Positions 34,632 to 43,128 of a stretch of 59,914 nt of DNA are shown here, in pieces. Source of the DNA: an uncultured Lachnospiraceae bacterium. Its GTDB lineage: Bacteria > Bacillota > Clostridia > Lachnospirales > Lachnospiraceae. The notes beneath the pieces are model-generated. The model saw nothing but the letters and a program-made list of their open reading frames with translations. It was not told where the DNA came from and ran no database searches. Made by a program: the position numbers and the translations under genes. How positions within the stretch are numbered: the stretch's first letter is position 1; each line of letters opens with the position of its first letter. Where the stretch lies: positions 1 through 59,914 of the forward strand of contig CAJUNN010000013.1 in NCBI GenBank assembly GCA_910587955.1, given 5' to 3'.

Positions 34632-35807
34632 TTAATTATGTGCAATTTCAGACTCATCAAGGACTATATCCACATAATCCCCAAGAGCATGAGGAACCTC
34701 CATACAAAGATGTGTAAGCCCATTCTCCTGATAAGAATATCCGGGAGGGCTCTCATTTTCATTCCCTTCCTCATAATCATAACCCTTCAGGGAGTCCGCA
34801 AGCTGCTGCGCATCTCCGTATAAAATTCCCATCCGCTGCTGGAACTCCCCGTCCAGCTCTCCGTCTATCCGGAAATGCACGCCGTCCATCAAATCCTCCG
34901 CAATCTTCTCCACATCCCGGTAATGAGCCAGGCGGATGCCGGACCCGCTTTCCATATCAATGTTATACGTATAAAGAAAGCGCACCGGATAAGGGGCTCC
35001 TGCTTCATAGCGCGTCCCCTCCATCAGAACCGAAAGAATCTCGTCGTTCATGGTTTTTACCGTATAAGATTCTTCATAAGAACCGCCCTCCTCTATGCTG
35101 TCCGCAGCCCTTTCCACATGCTTTTGAATCTTCTTGTTCCACTGTTCCTCTATCTCCTTATTTTCCATGTCCCGTAGCTGGAAATAGGCGATCCGGATGC
35201 CCTTCGCCTCATAGAGGGCTTCTTCCAGGGTATAAGACGCTTCCTGGTACATGGCATAGCCCAGGTATCCCTCATAACTTCCTCCGTCCAGGCTTTTCCC
35301 CCGCACGGTAATCCGGATCTTCTCCCCATGAAAGGCATCCAGAAAGGTATTGGCCAGGCTTCCTGCCGTCAACTCCTTTCGGACATCATCCTGAGCGGAA
35401 AACCATTCTCCGAAATTTTCCGAAAGCTCCAGTTCCAACAGTACGCTCCCCTCCTCCTCCTTCTGCCGCAGACTCTCTGCCGTTACGGTATCAGGAAGCA
35501 TTCCGTAGGAAGCCAGATTCCAGAGCAGAATTTCCGGTGTGACCTCTTCCGTTCTCACCGTATTTACGCAGAGAAGCTCTCCCTCCTCCCCGCTGTGGTA
35601 AATGCGGACGGAAACTCCCTGGCGCTGTCCGTTTCCGGTCTCCCTTTCACTAAGCACCGGCTCTTCCGGGACGGAACTCTCCTCCCCTTCCTCCTTCTTA
35701 GCCTCCCCGGCCTGTACCGCACCCATATCCTGTCTTTTTGTTGTTCCGCACCCTGCTGTCAGAGTCATGGCCAGAATCAGCCCGCACCATATTAAACGTT
35801 TCTTCAT
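34632..35807 (-). CDS. Lipoprotein with GerMN domain and DUF4163/DUF3298-like tail
   Basis: A 391-residue secreted lipoprotein. The signal peptide ends in the lipobox LTAGC with the modified Cys20, then an acidic, low-complexity linker. Residues 65-170 match a GerMN domain (VSVRIYHSGEEGELLCV, LLWNLASYGMLPDTVTAESL, LANTFLDAFHGEKIRITVRG), found in spore-germination lipoprotein GerM and in clostridial surface lipoproteins. The C-terminal half (YFQLRDMENKEIEEQWNKKI, YTVKTMNDEILSVLMEG, YPVRFLYTYNIDM) looks like the DUF4163/DUF3298 pair of RsiV-like proteins. GGGGAGGAACAGC precedes the ATG at 35807. It probably acts at the cell surface; its role in germination or in lysozyme-type sensing is not settled. 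Confidence 0.82.
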   Translation of the reverse strand: MKKRLIWCGLILAMTLTAGCGTTKRQDMGAVQAGEAKKEEGEESSVPEEPVLSERETGNGQRQGVSVRIYHSGEEGELLCVNTVRTEEVTPEILLWNLASYGMLPDTVTAESLRQKEEEGSVLLELELSENFGEWFSAQDDVRKELTAGSLANTFLDAFHGEKIRITVRGKSLDGGSYEGYLGYAMYQEASYTLEEALYEAKGIRIAYFQLRDMENKEIEEQWNKKIQKHVERAADSIEEGGSYEESYTVKTMNDEILSVLMEGTRYEAGAPYPVRFLYTYNIDMESGSGIRLAHYRDVEKIAEDLMDGVHFRIDGELDGEFQQRMGILYGDAQQLADSLKGYDYEEGNENESPPGYSYQENGLTHLCMEVPHALGDYVDIVLDESEIAHN

Positions 35808-35836
35808 CTGCCTGCTGTTCCTCCCCGGATTTCCGC

Positions 35837-35877
35837 AAAAAATAACTGTTACCCTCTCTTTACTAAGAGGATAACAG
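35837..35877 (-). terminator. Terminator after the glycosyltransferase operon
   Basis: CTGTTATCCTCT and AGAGGGTAACAG (one G-U pair) form a 12 bp stem on the minus strand, followed by TTATTTTTT. It ends the 38730-35968 operon ahead of the lipoprotein gene. Confidence 0.85.
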
Positions 35878-35967
35878 CTGCATTTTAATTTTTTATGAAG
35901 AAAAAACTTTTTTCCGCTTAATTTTTCCATTTCCGCAAGAGGATCTGCAAAAGGAACCTTCCGCTTA

Positions 35968-36972
35968 TCAGTACCCTTGGGCCAGCTGTCCGTAATATCC
36001 GTATAGTTTCCCGGCCTGGCACAGCACATCCCGTTCCACTGCCCGCTTCCGTCCGCTGACTGTCAAATCCGGCAGGCTGCGTGTGAGAATTCCTTCTATC
36101 AGCCCTTCAAACTCGTAAATATTCCTCCCTTTGTACACATCCGTCCGGTTTTTCAGCCAGTCCTGATAGACCGGAATGTCCCGGAGCAGTACGGGAATCT
36201 CGCTGGAGAGAGCCTCCAGCACTACCAGACCTTCCGTTTCCTCATAGGAAGGAAAGAAAAACAAATCGCAGCTGCTGTATGCCCTTTTCAATTCCTCCGG
36301 CGGCACATAGCCCGCAAAAGTCAGGTTCGGCAGATGCGTGCGGACCGCCCTGCGTATTTTCGCCGGAATCTGGATATCCGGCGTATAACCAAACCAGATA
36401 AACTGGTATTGGGGGAGCCGGTAAGCCAGCTCTACAAAATCCAGGATCCCCTTGCGCTCAAAATAGAGCCCTGCAGAAAGGATTACCTTGTCGGCTTCCG
36501 TAAAACCATAGGACCTGCGGAATTTGCTGCGCACAGAAAGATTTTTCTGGAACCGGAAAGTGTCCACACCATTGGAGAGTACGGCAATGGGCTTCTGAAT
36601 TCCGTACTGCAGCAGCAGGGAGCGGGAATACTCCGTGGGCGTCAATATCAAATCCCCCTGGCTGTAGCATTTCACCAGCCATTTCTGAAAGAGGGGCGCA
36701 AAAAGATTGGAGCCTACAAAAGAGTTTTCAAAATCCTCCCTGGTAGAATGCGCATGGTAAATAACCTTTTTGCCCTTCCGTCTGGCCCGGCGCGCCATCC
36801 GGTAGTCACTGGGAAAAATGCTGTTTAAATGTACAATGTCATAGTCTTCTCTGGGATCTGTGGTAACCTGGACCCCATTCTCCTCAAGGGAGTCTCTTTG
36901 CATTTGCATAGCCCGCCCAATTCCACTCCTGGAAAGAAGCTTCTGATTTCTGATATACTGCAGAACTTTCAT
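35968..36972 (-). CDS. GT4-like glycosyltransferase, probable glycolipid synthesis
   Basis: A 334-residue GT-B-fold enzyme. Recognisable are the N-terminal YIRNQKLLSRSGIGRAMQMQ, DIVHLNSIFP, YHAHSTREDF, the middle SNGVDTFRFQ and the C-terminal nucleotide-sugar site FFPSYEETEGLVVLEALSSEIPVL with the E-x7-E pattern of GT4 enzymes. It has no transmembrane helix. Its start lies 89 bases inside the upstream glycosyltransferase gene. Such pairs of GT4 enzymes next to a membrane protein resemble diacylglycerol glucosyltransferase operons (inference); polysaccharide synthesis is an alternative. Confidence 0.85.
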   Translation of the reverse strand: MKVLQYIRNQKLLSRSGIGRAMQMQRDSLEENGVQVTTDPREDYDIVHLNSIFPSDYRMARRARRKGKKVIYHAHSTREDFENSFVGSNLFAPLFQKWLVKCYSQGDLILTPTEYSRSLLLQYGIQKPIAVLSNGVDTFRFQKNLSVRSKFRRSYGFTEADKVILSAGLYFERKGILDFVELAYRLPQYQFIWFGYTPDIQIPAKIRRAVRTHLPNLTFAGYVPPEELKRAYSSCDLFFFPSYEETEGLVVLEALSSEIPVLLRDIPVYQDWLKNRTDVYKGRNIYEFEGLIEGILTRSLPDLTVSGRKRAVERDVLCQAGKLYGYYGQLAQGY

Positions 36973-38134
36973 TCCGCCATGCCTCCTTCTTCCGCGTTTC
37001 TTTTCTATAAAGCTTAAGAACTGCTTCCCCGAATGCTTTGGTGCCGAAAGCCTGGGACAGTTTCCGGCTATGGGCTCCCATTGTGCTTTTCAAATCCGGG
37101 CGCCCCAGCAGCTCCTTTAAATAGTTGACAAAATCATCTACCTCTTCATACGCATACCCGTTGGCTCCGGGTTCCAGCACTCCTTTGAGACAGGAATCTG
37201 CCCGGCAGAGAAGAGGCAGCCCGGAAGCTAGTGCTTCCGCATAAGTCAGCCCCTGGGTCTCACTGGTAGACGCGCAGACAAAGAGATCTGCCATCTGATA
37301 AAAAGCCGGGGTCCCGGAGGGCTCAATCATGCCGCAGAATTTTACCTGCTCCGCAAGTCCCAGCTCCTGGGCCCATCTCTCCAGACTCTCCCGGGCCGGG
37401 CCGCCGCCGGCCACCAGCAATACCGCCTGCTCTTTAGGGATGTCCGCCTGCTTCCAGCCGCGCAGAAGCTCGTCTATGCGCTTCTCAAAGCCCAGCCTTC
37501 CCAGGTTCAGAACCACCTTGGCCCCCGGCGCAATCCCCCACTCACTCCGAAAGCGCTCTCGCTCTTCCTGATCTGCTGTCCGGCCAAACCGTTCCAGGCG
37601 GATGCCCGTGGGAATCACAGCAATGGAATTTTCAATCCCGTAGCCGAGAAGGGTACGCTCTACCTTTTCTGTAGGAGCGATGCAGACATCTGCGGCCCGC
37701 AGCCGGTAACGCATCCATCCCGCCAGAGCCGCAGCTCCCAGGTGCTTTCCGATGGGAATGTATTTGGTATACTGCTCGTACAGAGTATGAAAGGTATGTA
37801 CAAAGGCGGCTCCCGTTTCCCTGGCAATCCGCCTTCCGTAGCCGAAGGTACAGAATTCGCATTGGCTGTGTACAACATCGGGCTTCCAGGCAATCAATTC
37901 TCTCACATATTCTTTTCCCCTGGAAACGGGAATGCGCACGCCCGGATAAATTCCCGAGGGTACAGAGCGAAGATACCAGACATTTCCCTCCTGATAGGCT
38001 TTTCCCGTGTCCGAGACTGTGAGTATGCGCACCTCATGTCCCTGCTCCTTAAGCTCTCTTTCTAAATTCAGCACCGAAGTCACCACACCGTTGATGGTAG
38101 ACCGGAATAAATCTGTTGTTATCAATACTTTCAC
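36884..38134 (-). CDS. GT4-family glycosyltransferase (diacylglycerol glucosyltransferase-like)
   Basis: A 416-residue GT-B enzyme. The N-terminus MKVLITTDLFRSTINGVVTS, VHTFHTLYEQYTKYIP and VIPTGIRLERF is very like processive or monoglucosyl-diacylglycerol synthases of Firmicutes; the C-terminus has LNLGRLGFEKRIDELL and FVCASTSETQGLTYAEALASGLP (E-x7-E). Translation starts at GTG (38132-38134), which overlaps the TGA of the VTT protein gene in GTGA, with AGGAGG 7 bases before. The last 30 residues (KKEAWRNESSAVYQKSEASF and on) are encoded in sequence shared with the next gene and probably not part of the fold. It likely adds hexose to a membrane lipid. Confidence 0.88.
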   Translation of the reverse strand: MKVLITTDLFRSTINGVVTSVLNLERELKEQGHEVRILTVSDTGKAYQEGNVWYLRSVPSGIYPGVRIPVSRGKEYVRELIAWKPDVVHSQCEFCTFGYGRRIARETGAAFVHTFHTLYEQYTKYIPIGKHLGAAALAGWMRYRLRAADVCIAPTEKVERTLLGYGIENSIAVIPTGIRLERFGRTADQEERERFRSEWGIAPGAKVVLNLGRLGFEKRIDELLRGWKQADIPKEQAVLLVAGGGPARESLERWAQELGLAEQVKFCGMIEPSGTPAFYQMADLFVCASTSETQGLTYAEALASGLPLLCRADSCLKGVLEPGANGYAYEEVDDFVNYLKELLGRPDLKSTMGAHSRKLSQAFGTKAFGEAVLKLYRKETRKKEAWRNESSAVYQKSEASFQEWNWAGYANAKRLP

Positions 38135-38730
38135 AATAATCCTCCTAACCAGGAACCTGCGTAGACCAGCGCCAGACTGTACATGGCGATGGATGCCGGT
38201 TTCCCAAGCAATATAATCGTTCCGAATCTCTTCCAGGACATCCGGGTCAGCCCTGCCAGCAGACAGAGAAAATCATCCGGCGCACAGGGAAAGAAAATAG
38301 CCAGTGCAAAAAAGCGGTCAAATTTTTTTCCTTTTTCCAGCCAGCCAGCATACTTCTCATAGGTCTCTTCTTTCACAAAGGCCTGGACAAAACACTTCCC
38401 GTAACGCCGGGCCAGATAAAAATTGATGAAGGAGCCGATGACAATCCCAATGTAGTTATAGAGGAGGCCGTACCAGGCTCCAAACAGAACCACACCCACT
38501 GCACAGGTAATTCCGCCCGGAATAATGGGAATCACAACCTGTACAATCTGTATCGCCACAAAGAGCAGGGGACCGAAGATGCCTCCCTTGGCTACCAGGG
38601 CTTCCATCCGGCTGCGGTCCGTAAACAGTCCCTGACGCATTCCGTATATGGCAAAGACGACCAAGGCGGCAACGCAAATCCCAGTCAGGATCGTCTGGAT
38701 ATGTTTCATCTGAATTTTTCCTGTGTTCAT
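38131..38730 (-). CDS. VTT/DedA-type membrane protein (TVP38/TMEM64 family)
   Basis: A 199-residue membrane protein with an N-terminal helix (ILTGICVAALVVFAIYGM), the family core GPLLFVAIQIVQVVIPIIPGG, the re-entrant AVGVVLFGAWYGLLYNYIGI-GSFINFYLARRYG motif, and FALAIFFPCAPDDFLCLLAGL. The VTT fold is linked to lipid scrambling or small-molecule movement across membranes. It is co-translated with the diacylglycerol glucosyltransferase-like gene (4-base overlap), which supports a lipid-handling role for this operon. GAGGAGATGAAGTC precedes the ATG. Confidence 0.88.
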   Translation of the reverse strand: MNTGKIQMKHIQTILTGICVAALVVFAIYGMRQGLFTDRSRMEALVAKGGIFGPLLFVAIQIVQVVIPIIPGGITCAVGVVLFGAWYGLLYNYIGIVIGSFINFYLARRYGKCFVQAFVKEETYEKYAGWLEKGKKFDRFFALAIFFPCAPDDFLCLLAGLTRMSWKRFGTIILLGKPASIAMYSLALVYAGSWLGGLL

Positions 38731-38945
38731 GACTTCATCTCCTCTCTTCTACCTTTCTAAACGATTATTTTACTCTACTTTCTTCAATCTTTTTCGGATT
38801 TCTATGCTTTTTAAACAATTCTTAAGAAAATCCGCAAATTTTTCGGATTTGTCTTTGGGATATTTCATATTTTTGCCGTTTTTGTATGGATATCAGAGAT
38901 TGATGTATTTGCGGAGCAGAACGTGTCATACATCCATTGGAAATT

Positions 38946-38991
38946 AAAAAGTCCGTATATCCTGACCGACGGGAGATCAGAAAATACGAAC
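38946..38991 (-). terminator. Terminator of the TIGR01906-like gene
   Basis: GTTCGTAT and ATACGGAC form an 8 bp outer stem and CTGA/TCAG an inner one on the minus strand, followed by TTTTT. The rest of the 301-base gap (38731-39031) is AT-rich and holds nothing else I can support. Confidence 0.7.
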
Positions 38992-39031
38992 TGCTTTATT
39001 CCCTCCTAATTTAATATGGGCGGATACCGCC

Positions 39032-39664
39032 TTATTTCCTCTTCTTCCTATACACCGCCCCGCATACCACACTCCCCAGCATTACCAAGCCCAGAATCAT
39101 CAGGGCGCAATGAAGAAAAAAGGTGTCCGGCAGAATGGTAATCACCGGATCCGTAAGGGGATCGAAAAGCCAGTAATCGTTGTCAAAAGCTAAATGGTGA
39201 AAGGTCACGAAGGCCCAGTCCCAATTAAGCGCCACGAAAAGCCCCAGCACTGCCGGAAGGGCCACCGCCAGAATAGAGGCCAGCTTCAGATACAGGAATT
39301 CCTTTCTGCGGGCACAGAAAACAATTCCCAGCCCGCTTAAGATCACACCTCCCAGAGCCAGGTACTCAAAGAGATTGAAAATGACTTTCACTTCCTCAAA
39401 GTGAATCCGCCCCGGCTCCGACATGGCAAAGCTGGGGAACTCCAGCTTTTCCTTTCCCAAGGAAAGATTGTAATCGATCAGAACATCGTAGTTTTCCCGG
39501 ATCTCCTCTTTTGTATAGCCGGACTGGCCGGGAATGTCCAAGGCTTTGATGTCCAGATAGTAGAGAGGCCGAAAGGCCAGTGTGATTACTACAGAGACAG
39601 AAATGATCGTCAGGGTCAGCACCAGAGCCAGAAGGGTGTGGTATAGTTTTTCTGTATTCTTCAT
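39032..39664 (-). CDS. TIGR01906-family integral membrane protein
   Basis: A 210-residue membrane protein with four helices: LLALVLTLTIISVSVVITLAF, YLALGGVILSGLGIVFCA, ASILAVALPAVLGLFVAL and TFFLHCALMILGLVMLGSVV. The extracytoplasmic IRENYDVLIDYNLS and FHHLAFDNDYWLFDPLTDPVI are characteristic of this clostridial/streptococcal family, named only as a conserved membrane protein and resembling the lipoprotein-remodelling Lit protein. GGAGGAAGTATGCA precedes the ATG at 39664; the earlier ATG at 39700 lacks a ribosome binding site. It lies 3' of nothing obvious on its strand: dapB ends 41 bases to its left, so it is probably the gene upstream of dap on another promoter. Confidence 0.75.
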   Translation of the reverse strand: MKNTEKLYHTLLALVLTLTIISVSVVITLAFRPLYYLDIKALDIPGQSGYTKEEIRENYDVLIDYNLSLGKEKLEFPSFAMSEPGRIHFEEVKVIFNLFEYLALGGVILSGLGIVFCARRKEFLYLKLASILAVALPAVLGLFVALNWDWAFVTFHHLAFDNDYWLFDPLTDPVITILPDTFFLHCALMILGLVMLGSVVCGAVYRKKRK

Positions 39665-39705
39665 TGCATACTTCCTCCATGCTACAAAAAAGTATACCAC
39701 ATTAT

Positions 39706-40461
39706 TTACCCAATCACATCCCTCATATCATAAAGCCCCGCCGGCTTTCCGGCCAGAAACTTGGCTGCCTGGACAGCTCCTTTCCCGAACACGGCCCTGG
39801 AATAAGCCCGGTGCTCCAGGGTAACTACCTCGTCCGTTCCGGCAAAAATCACATCGTGGTCTCCCACAATGGTTCCTCCCCGGACGGCCGAAATGCCCAG
39901 TTCCTTTTCTCCCCGCTTCTGCCGCACCTGGCTTCTGTCATACACATAGGTATAACCCCCGTCCGCCGCCTCGTTGACTGCGTCCGCCAGAGCAATGGCC
40001 GTTCCGCTGGGAGCGTCCAGCTTCTGGTTATGGTGCTTCTCCACAATCTCAATGTCAAAGCCTGCGGCTGCCAGGGCGGGAACTGCTTCTTTAAGAAGCT
40101 TTATCAGCAAATTGATTCCCACGGACATATTGGCAGACTTGAGTACCGCCGACTTCTTAGCCGTCTCCTCTACCTTCACAAGCTGCTCCTTGGAAAGCCC
40201 GGTGGTGCACAGAACCACCGGCGTTTTCGTCCCGGCACAATAATCCAAAAGTTCATCCGCTGCTCCTGCATTGGAAAAATCAATCACTACATCTGCCTTC
40301 ACCGTACAGTCCCCAATACAGGAAAACACCGGAAAGTCATTTGCAACGCCGTCGAATTTGTCCACACCGGCGGCAATCTCCATTTCCTTTTCTTCCTTGA
40401 CCAGGTTTACAATCATCTGGCCCATCCGGCCGTTACAGCCGTGCATCAGTACTTTTATCAT
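39706..40461 (-). CDS. dapB: 4-hydroxy-tetrahydrodipicolinate reductase
   Basis: DapB reduces 4-hydroxy-tetrahydrodipicolinate with NAD(P)H, the second committed step to diaminopimelate and lysine. The 251-residue chain has the Rossmann start MIKVLMHGCNGRMGQM, VVIDFSNAGAADELLDYC, the LCTTGLSKEQL loop, the catalytic EKHHNQKLDAPSGTA signature and IVGDHDVIFAGTDEVVTLEHRAYSR. The ATG at 40461 directly abuts the stop of dapA, so they form one operon under the lysine riboswitch upstream of dapA. Confidence 0.97.
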   Translation of the reverse strand: MIKVLMHGCNGRMGQMIVNLVKEEKEMEIAAGVDKFDGVANDFPVFSCIGDCTVKADVVIDFSNAGAADELLDYCAGTKTPVVLCTTGLSKEQLVKVEETAKKSAVLKSANMSVGINLLIKLLKEAVPALAAAGFDIEIVEKHHNQKLDAPSGTAIALADAVNEAADGGYTYVYDRSQVRQKRGEKELGISAVRGGTIVGDHDVIFAGTDEVVTLEHRAYSRAVFGKGAVQAAKFLAGKPAGLYDMRDVIG

Positions 40462-41352
40462 CTATTTTACCTCGATTCCAAAATCAATCATAGCCTTCTT
40501 CAGGTTCTCCACATGCTCCGGCTCCATATCTGTCAGAGGCATACGAAGGGGACCAACCTCCCACCCCATCAGGTTCATGGCTGCTTTCACCGGGATGGGA
40601 TTGACCTCGCAGAACAGCTGATCCACCAGGGGAATGGCCCGAAGCTGAATCTCCCGGCTGCCTTCCAGATCCCCTTCCAGGAATTTCGCCACCATATCAT
40701 GGGTTTCCCGGGGAGCCACGTTGGAGAGAACGGAGATCACGCCGAAACCGCCCAGGGAGAGCAGAGGCACCACCTGATCGTCATTTCCCGAATACAGCTC
40801 GATCTGGCCGTCCGCAAGCTGCATCAGCTTCGCCACCTGGGAAATATTTCCGCTGGCTTCTTTGATTCCCACAATATTCTTCACGTTCTTTGCCAGGTAA
40901 GCAGCCGTCTGAGGCTGGATATTGCAGCCCGTCCGGCTGGGGACATTGTACATAATGATGGGCAGCTTTACGGATTCCGCAATGGCCGTATAATGGGCAA
41001 TGAGTCCCTTCTGTGTAGCCTTGTTGTAGTAGGGCGTCACCACAAGCAAAGCATCCGCCCCGTACTTCTCCGCTTCCTGAGACAGATAAACCGCCGTCTC
41101 CGTACAGTTGGAGCCCGTTCCCGCAATCACCGGAACACGCCCCGCCACATGATCGACGGCAAACCGGATCGCTTCCAGATGCTCCTCATGGGTCAGCGTA
41201 GAAGACTCTCCCGTGGTTCCGCAGATTACAATGGCGTCTGTGTGATTGGCAATCTGATCGTCAATGATTTCTCCCAGCTTGGAAAAATTGATCTCGCGGT
41301 TCTCTGTAAACGGTGTAACAATCGCCACCGCCGCTCCTTTAAAAATAGCCAT
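40462..41352 (-). CDS. dapA: 4-hydroxy-tetrahydrodipicolinate synthase
   Basis: DapA condenses pyruvate with aspartate semialdehyde. The 296-residue TIM barrel begins with AIFKGAAVAIVTPFTENREI and contains VICGTTGESSTLTHEEH, GTGSNCTETAVYLSQEA, YYNKATQKGLIAHY with the active-site tyrosine, MYNVPSRTGCNIQPQT and the Schiff-base lysine in VGIKEASGNISQ. The ATG at 41352 follows AAGGAGGAAAAGGAT; an earlier in-frame ATG at 41370 overlaps that site. Upstream lies a lysine riboswitch with a terminator, so lysine should shut the operon down. Confidence 0.97.
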   Translation of the reverse strand: MAIFKGAAVAIVTPFTENREINFSKLGEIIDDQIANHTDAIVICGTTGESSTLTHEEHLEAIRFAVDHVAGRVPVIAGTGSNCTETAVYLSQEAEKYGADALLVVTPYYNKATQKGLIAHYTAIAESVKLPIIMYNVPSRTGCNIQPQTAAYLAKNVKNIVGIKEASGNISQVAKLMQLADGQIELYSGNDDQVVPLLSLGGFGVISVLSNVAPRETHDMVAKFLEGDLEGSREIQLRAIPLVDQLFCEVNPIPVKAAMNLMGWEVGPLRMPLTDMEPEHVENLKKAMIDFGIEVK

Positions 41353-41381
41353 ATCCTTTTCCTCCTTCACGGTACTGTCAT

Positions 41382-41414
41382 AAAAATGAGGCAGACCTCT
41401 GCGAAGCCTGCCCC
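41382..41414 (-). terminator. Riboswitch-controlled terminator before dapA
   Basis: GGGGCAGGCTTC pairs with the AGGTCTGCCTC side around a GCAG apex on the minus strand, followed by ATTTTT. It is the expression platform of the lysine riboswitch. Confidence 0.85.
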
Positions 41415-41448
41415 TAAAGAATCTCTTGATTTGTCTTAAAATCCTTTA

Positions 41449-41617
41449 GATAGCGCCCCATCAGAATCCAGCTGATGACAGTCGCATGCTTCTTCACCAT
41501 GCGCCCAAGAAACGCCCCGCAGGGAGACACTTCTTTCGGCGTCCGCCCCTTTCCCTTTCCCTCTTCTATGCCTGCCATATCCGGAAAGGTACTCTTGGAA
41601 GACGCAACCTCTATCCT
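41449..41617 (-). ncRNA. Lysine riboswitch aptamer (L box) of dapA-dapB
   Basis: On the minus strand the region starts GGATAGAGGTTGCG and continues with AAGAGTA, GGGGCGGACGCCGAAAG, GGGCGCATG, GACTGTCA and ends GGGGCGCTATC. These are the conserved blocks of the lysine riboswitch, whose outer GATAG/CTATC helix closes the five-way junction. A reading frame that crosses it (41436-41669) is not coding. Lysine binding should favour the terminator that follows. Confidence 0.92.
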
Positions 41618-41640
41618 GCCTGTTTAGTTTATACATTTTT

Positions 41641-41669
41641 AATGTAACATACAGCCATTTTCTTGTCAA
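41641..41669 (-). promoter_or_regulatory. Promoter of the dapA-dapB operon
   Basis: Minus strand TTGACA (41664-41669), 17 bases, TACATT (41641-41646), about 25 bases ahead of the riboswitch. Confidence 0.7.
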
Positions 41670-41682
41670 CGGCCAGTTTCGT

Positions 41683-42168
41683 CTACTTCAGCGTGCCGAT
41701 CTGAAACACGTCATCCGCATAGGGATACAGCTCCTCACACATGTGGATCCCGGTAAACATCAGATCCGTCTCTTCATCCTTGGTTTCTATCAAAGCCTTC
41801 AATTCCTCGCTGGTGACAATGCCCTTATCCAAAAGCCCCAGGACCTCATCCAGAATCAAAATGTCGCAGCCGTCCGTACTCAGAACCTTTCTCGCAAAGT
41901 TCATGCCGTTTCGGATGTTCATACATTCCTCTTCCTGCTCCTCCGGGGACAATTCCTGAAAATTCGCATCCGACTTTTCAAAAGAAAACACTTTGATCTC
42001 CGGCTCCAGGCGCTTGATGAAATCAATCCCCTCTCCGGCCTTCCCCTTCAAAAACTGGATGATAATCACCGACCTGCCTTTGCTTGCTCCAAAAATCGCC
42101 TGTCCCAGAGCTGCGGAGGTCTTTCCTTTTCCCTCTCCGCAGAATACGGTAATACGCCCTTGCTCCAT
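41683..42168 (-). CDS. cobO: Corrinoid adenosyltransferase, CobA/BtuR type
   Basis: A 161-residue P-loop protein that transfers adenosyl from ATP to cob(I)alamin-type corrinoids. GEGKGKTSAALGQAIFGASK is the CobA-type P-loop; IIIQFLKGKAGEGIDFIKRL, ILILDEVLGLLDKGIV (Walker B) and LMFTGIHMCEELYPYAD follow. It is slightly shorter than CobA of Salmonella. No other cobalamin gene is within the window, so it may serve salvage. The start at 42168 is supported by AAGGAGTGTGAG; upstream codons are not conserved. It lies just upstream of the dap promoter and may share transcription with the SSB-like gene upstream. Confidence 0.87.
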   Translation of the reverse strand: MEQGRITVFCGEGKGKTSAALGQAIFGASKGRSVIIIQFLKGKAGEGIDFIKRLEPEIKVFSFEKSDANFQELSPEEQEEECMNIRNGMNFARKVLSTDGCDILILDEVLGLLDKGIVTSEELKALIETKDEETDLMFTGIHMCEELYPYADDVFQIGTLK

Positions 42169-42315
42169 CTCACACTCCTTTCCCACTCTCAGAAAAAAGA
42201 GTGTCTGCGCAGTGTCTTTGTCTCTTTGGGTAATATGTAATATCATACAACAAACTCTTTAAAAAAGCAATGACTACATCTCCAGCTCTCAGCCAGCCCC
42301 GGACCGGCCGAGATG

Positions 42316-42942
42316 TTATTCCTCATATTCCAATTTACTTACCGAGACTTCATAGGCAATCCGCTTCTCCGATTCTGTCTCATCTATCTTTTTTACATAT
42401 TCCCTGCTCTGGATCCTTCCCCAGATCTGGGCATGGCCGCCCACCTCGAAGCCGGAGGCAAACCGGGCGTTTCTGCCCCAGCAGATGCACGGAATATAAT
42501 CTGATTTTCCGTAGGGACGGTTCACCGCAATCAGCAGATCCGCAATCTCCCTGCCAAGAGGTGTTTTCCGGTACACGGGTGCTTTGCAGATATAGCCGTC
42601 CAGGAAAATCTGGTTGGTCTTGGCATTTTCCACCTCATCCACCAGAAATTCCACCTCCCGTGCAAACACGGACAGCACCAGCCGGTTCTTTTTCTCTTCA
42701 TGCCTGTTATAAGAGCGGAACTGTCCGGCCACCCGTATGTACTCTCCGGTATAGTCCTCCGTCACATCAATGAGACGCTCTGAAATCATCACGGGAATCA
42801 CGTCCGCCGAATCACTCAGACGCTTCACCATCACGTCCATCATGTAAAACCCTTCCCCAAAGACTTCATGGCTGAATGAAAATTCCGACACAATTTCTCC
42901 GATCACAGACACCTGGTTGTTCTCAATTACCTTATCCGACAT
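42316..42942 (-). CDS. Single-stranded DNA-binding protein-like, two OB folds
   Basis: A 208-residue protein in which two OB-fold segments can be seen: residues 8-100 (NQVSVIGEIVSEFSFSHEVF, GEYIRVAGQFRSYN) and 110-205 (TNQIFLDGYICKAPVYRKTP, REIADLLIAVNRPYGKSDYIPCICWGRNA). The second half has the wording of SSB (C-x-W-G after a strand), but the acidic DDDIPF-like C-terminal tail of true SSB is absent and the protein ends VSKLEYEE. This matches a clostridial SSB paralogue family rather than the replication SSB, which is normally with rpsF and rpsR. It is divergent from typA. Confidence 0.75.
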   Translation of the reverse strand: MSDKVIENNQVSVIGEIVSEFSFSHEVFGEGFYMMDVMVKRLSDSADVIPVMISERLIDVTEDYTGEYIRVAGQFRSYNRHEEKKNRLVLSVFAREVEFLVDEVENAKTNQIFLDGYICKAPVYRKTPLGREIADLLIAVNRPYGKSDYIPCICWGRNARFASGFEVGGHAQIWGRIQSREYVKKIDETESEKRIAYEVSVSKLEYEE

Positions 42943-43060
42943 AACTCATGTTCTCCCTTCTCTTTACGAAGAATTTCTTCCTGTATTTTTGGTATCTTTA
43001 GATATATATGCGTTCTTCTTTCCTTTTAGAACCATTTTTTACAAAAATTTTTATTTTTGG

Positions 43061-43088
43061 TTGTATTCCCTGTCAAATGTGGTAAACT
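43061..43088 (+). promoter_or_regulatory. Possible typA promoter
   Basis: TTGTAT (43061-43066), 16 bases, TAAACT (43083-43088), about 40 bases ahead of the typA start. Both boxes are imperfect. Confidence 0.4.
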
Positions 43089-43128
43089 GTATGAGGTTAA
43101 AGTTAAGGATTATGAGGAAAAATCGGTT

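Noticed and set aside
39664..41439. 591-codon plus-strand frame opposite dapA-dapB
   Set aside because: dapA and dapB on the minus strand have full catalytic signatures; the plus frame is a shadow.
41436..41669. 77-codon minus-strand frame before dapA
   Set aside because: It runs across a lysine riboswitch and its promoter; the conserved aptamer blocks explain the sequence better than coding.
42250..42316. GC-rich hairpin between the SSB-like gene and cobO as a terminator
   Set aside because: An ACATCTC/GAGATGT stem exists, but the T-run is about 13 bases away, so I did not call it.
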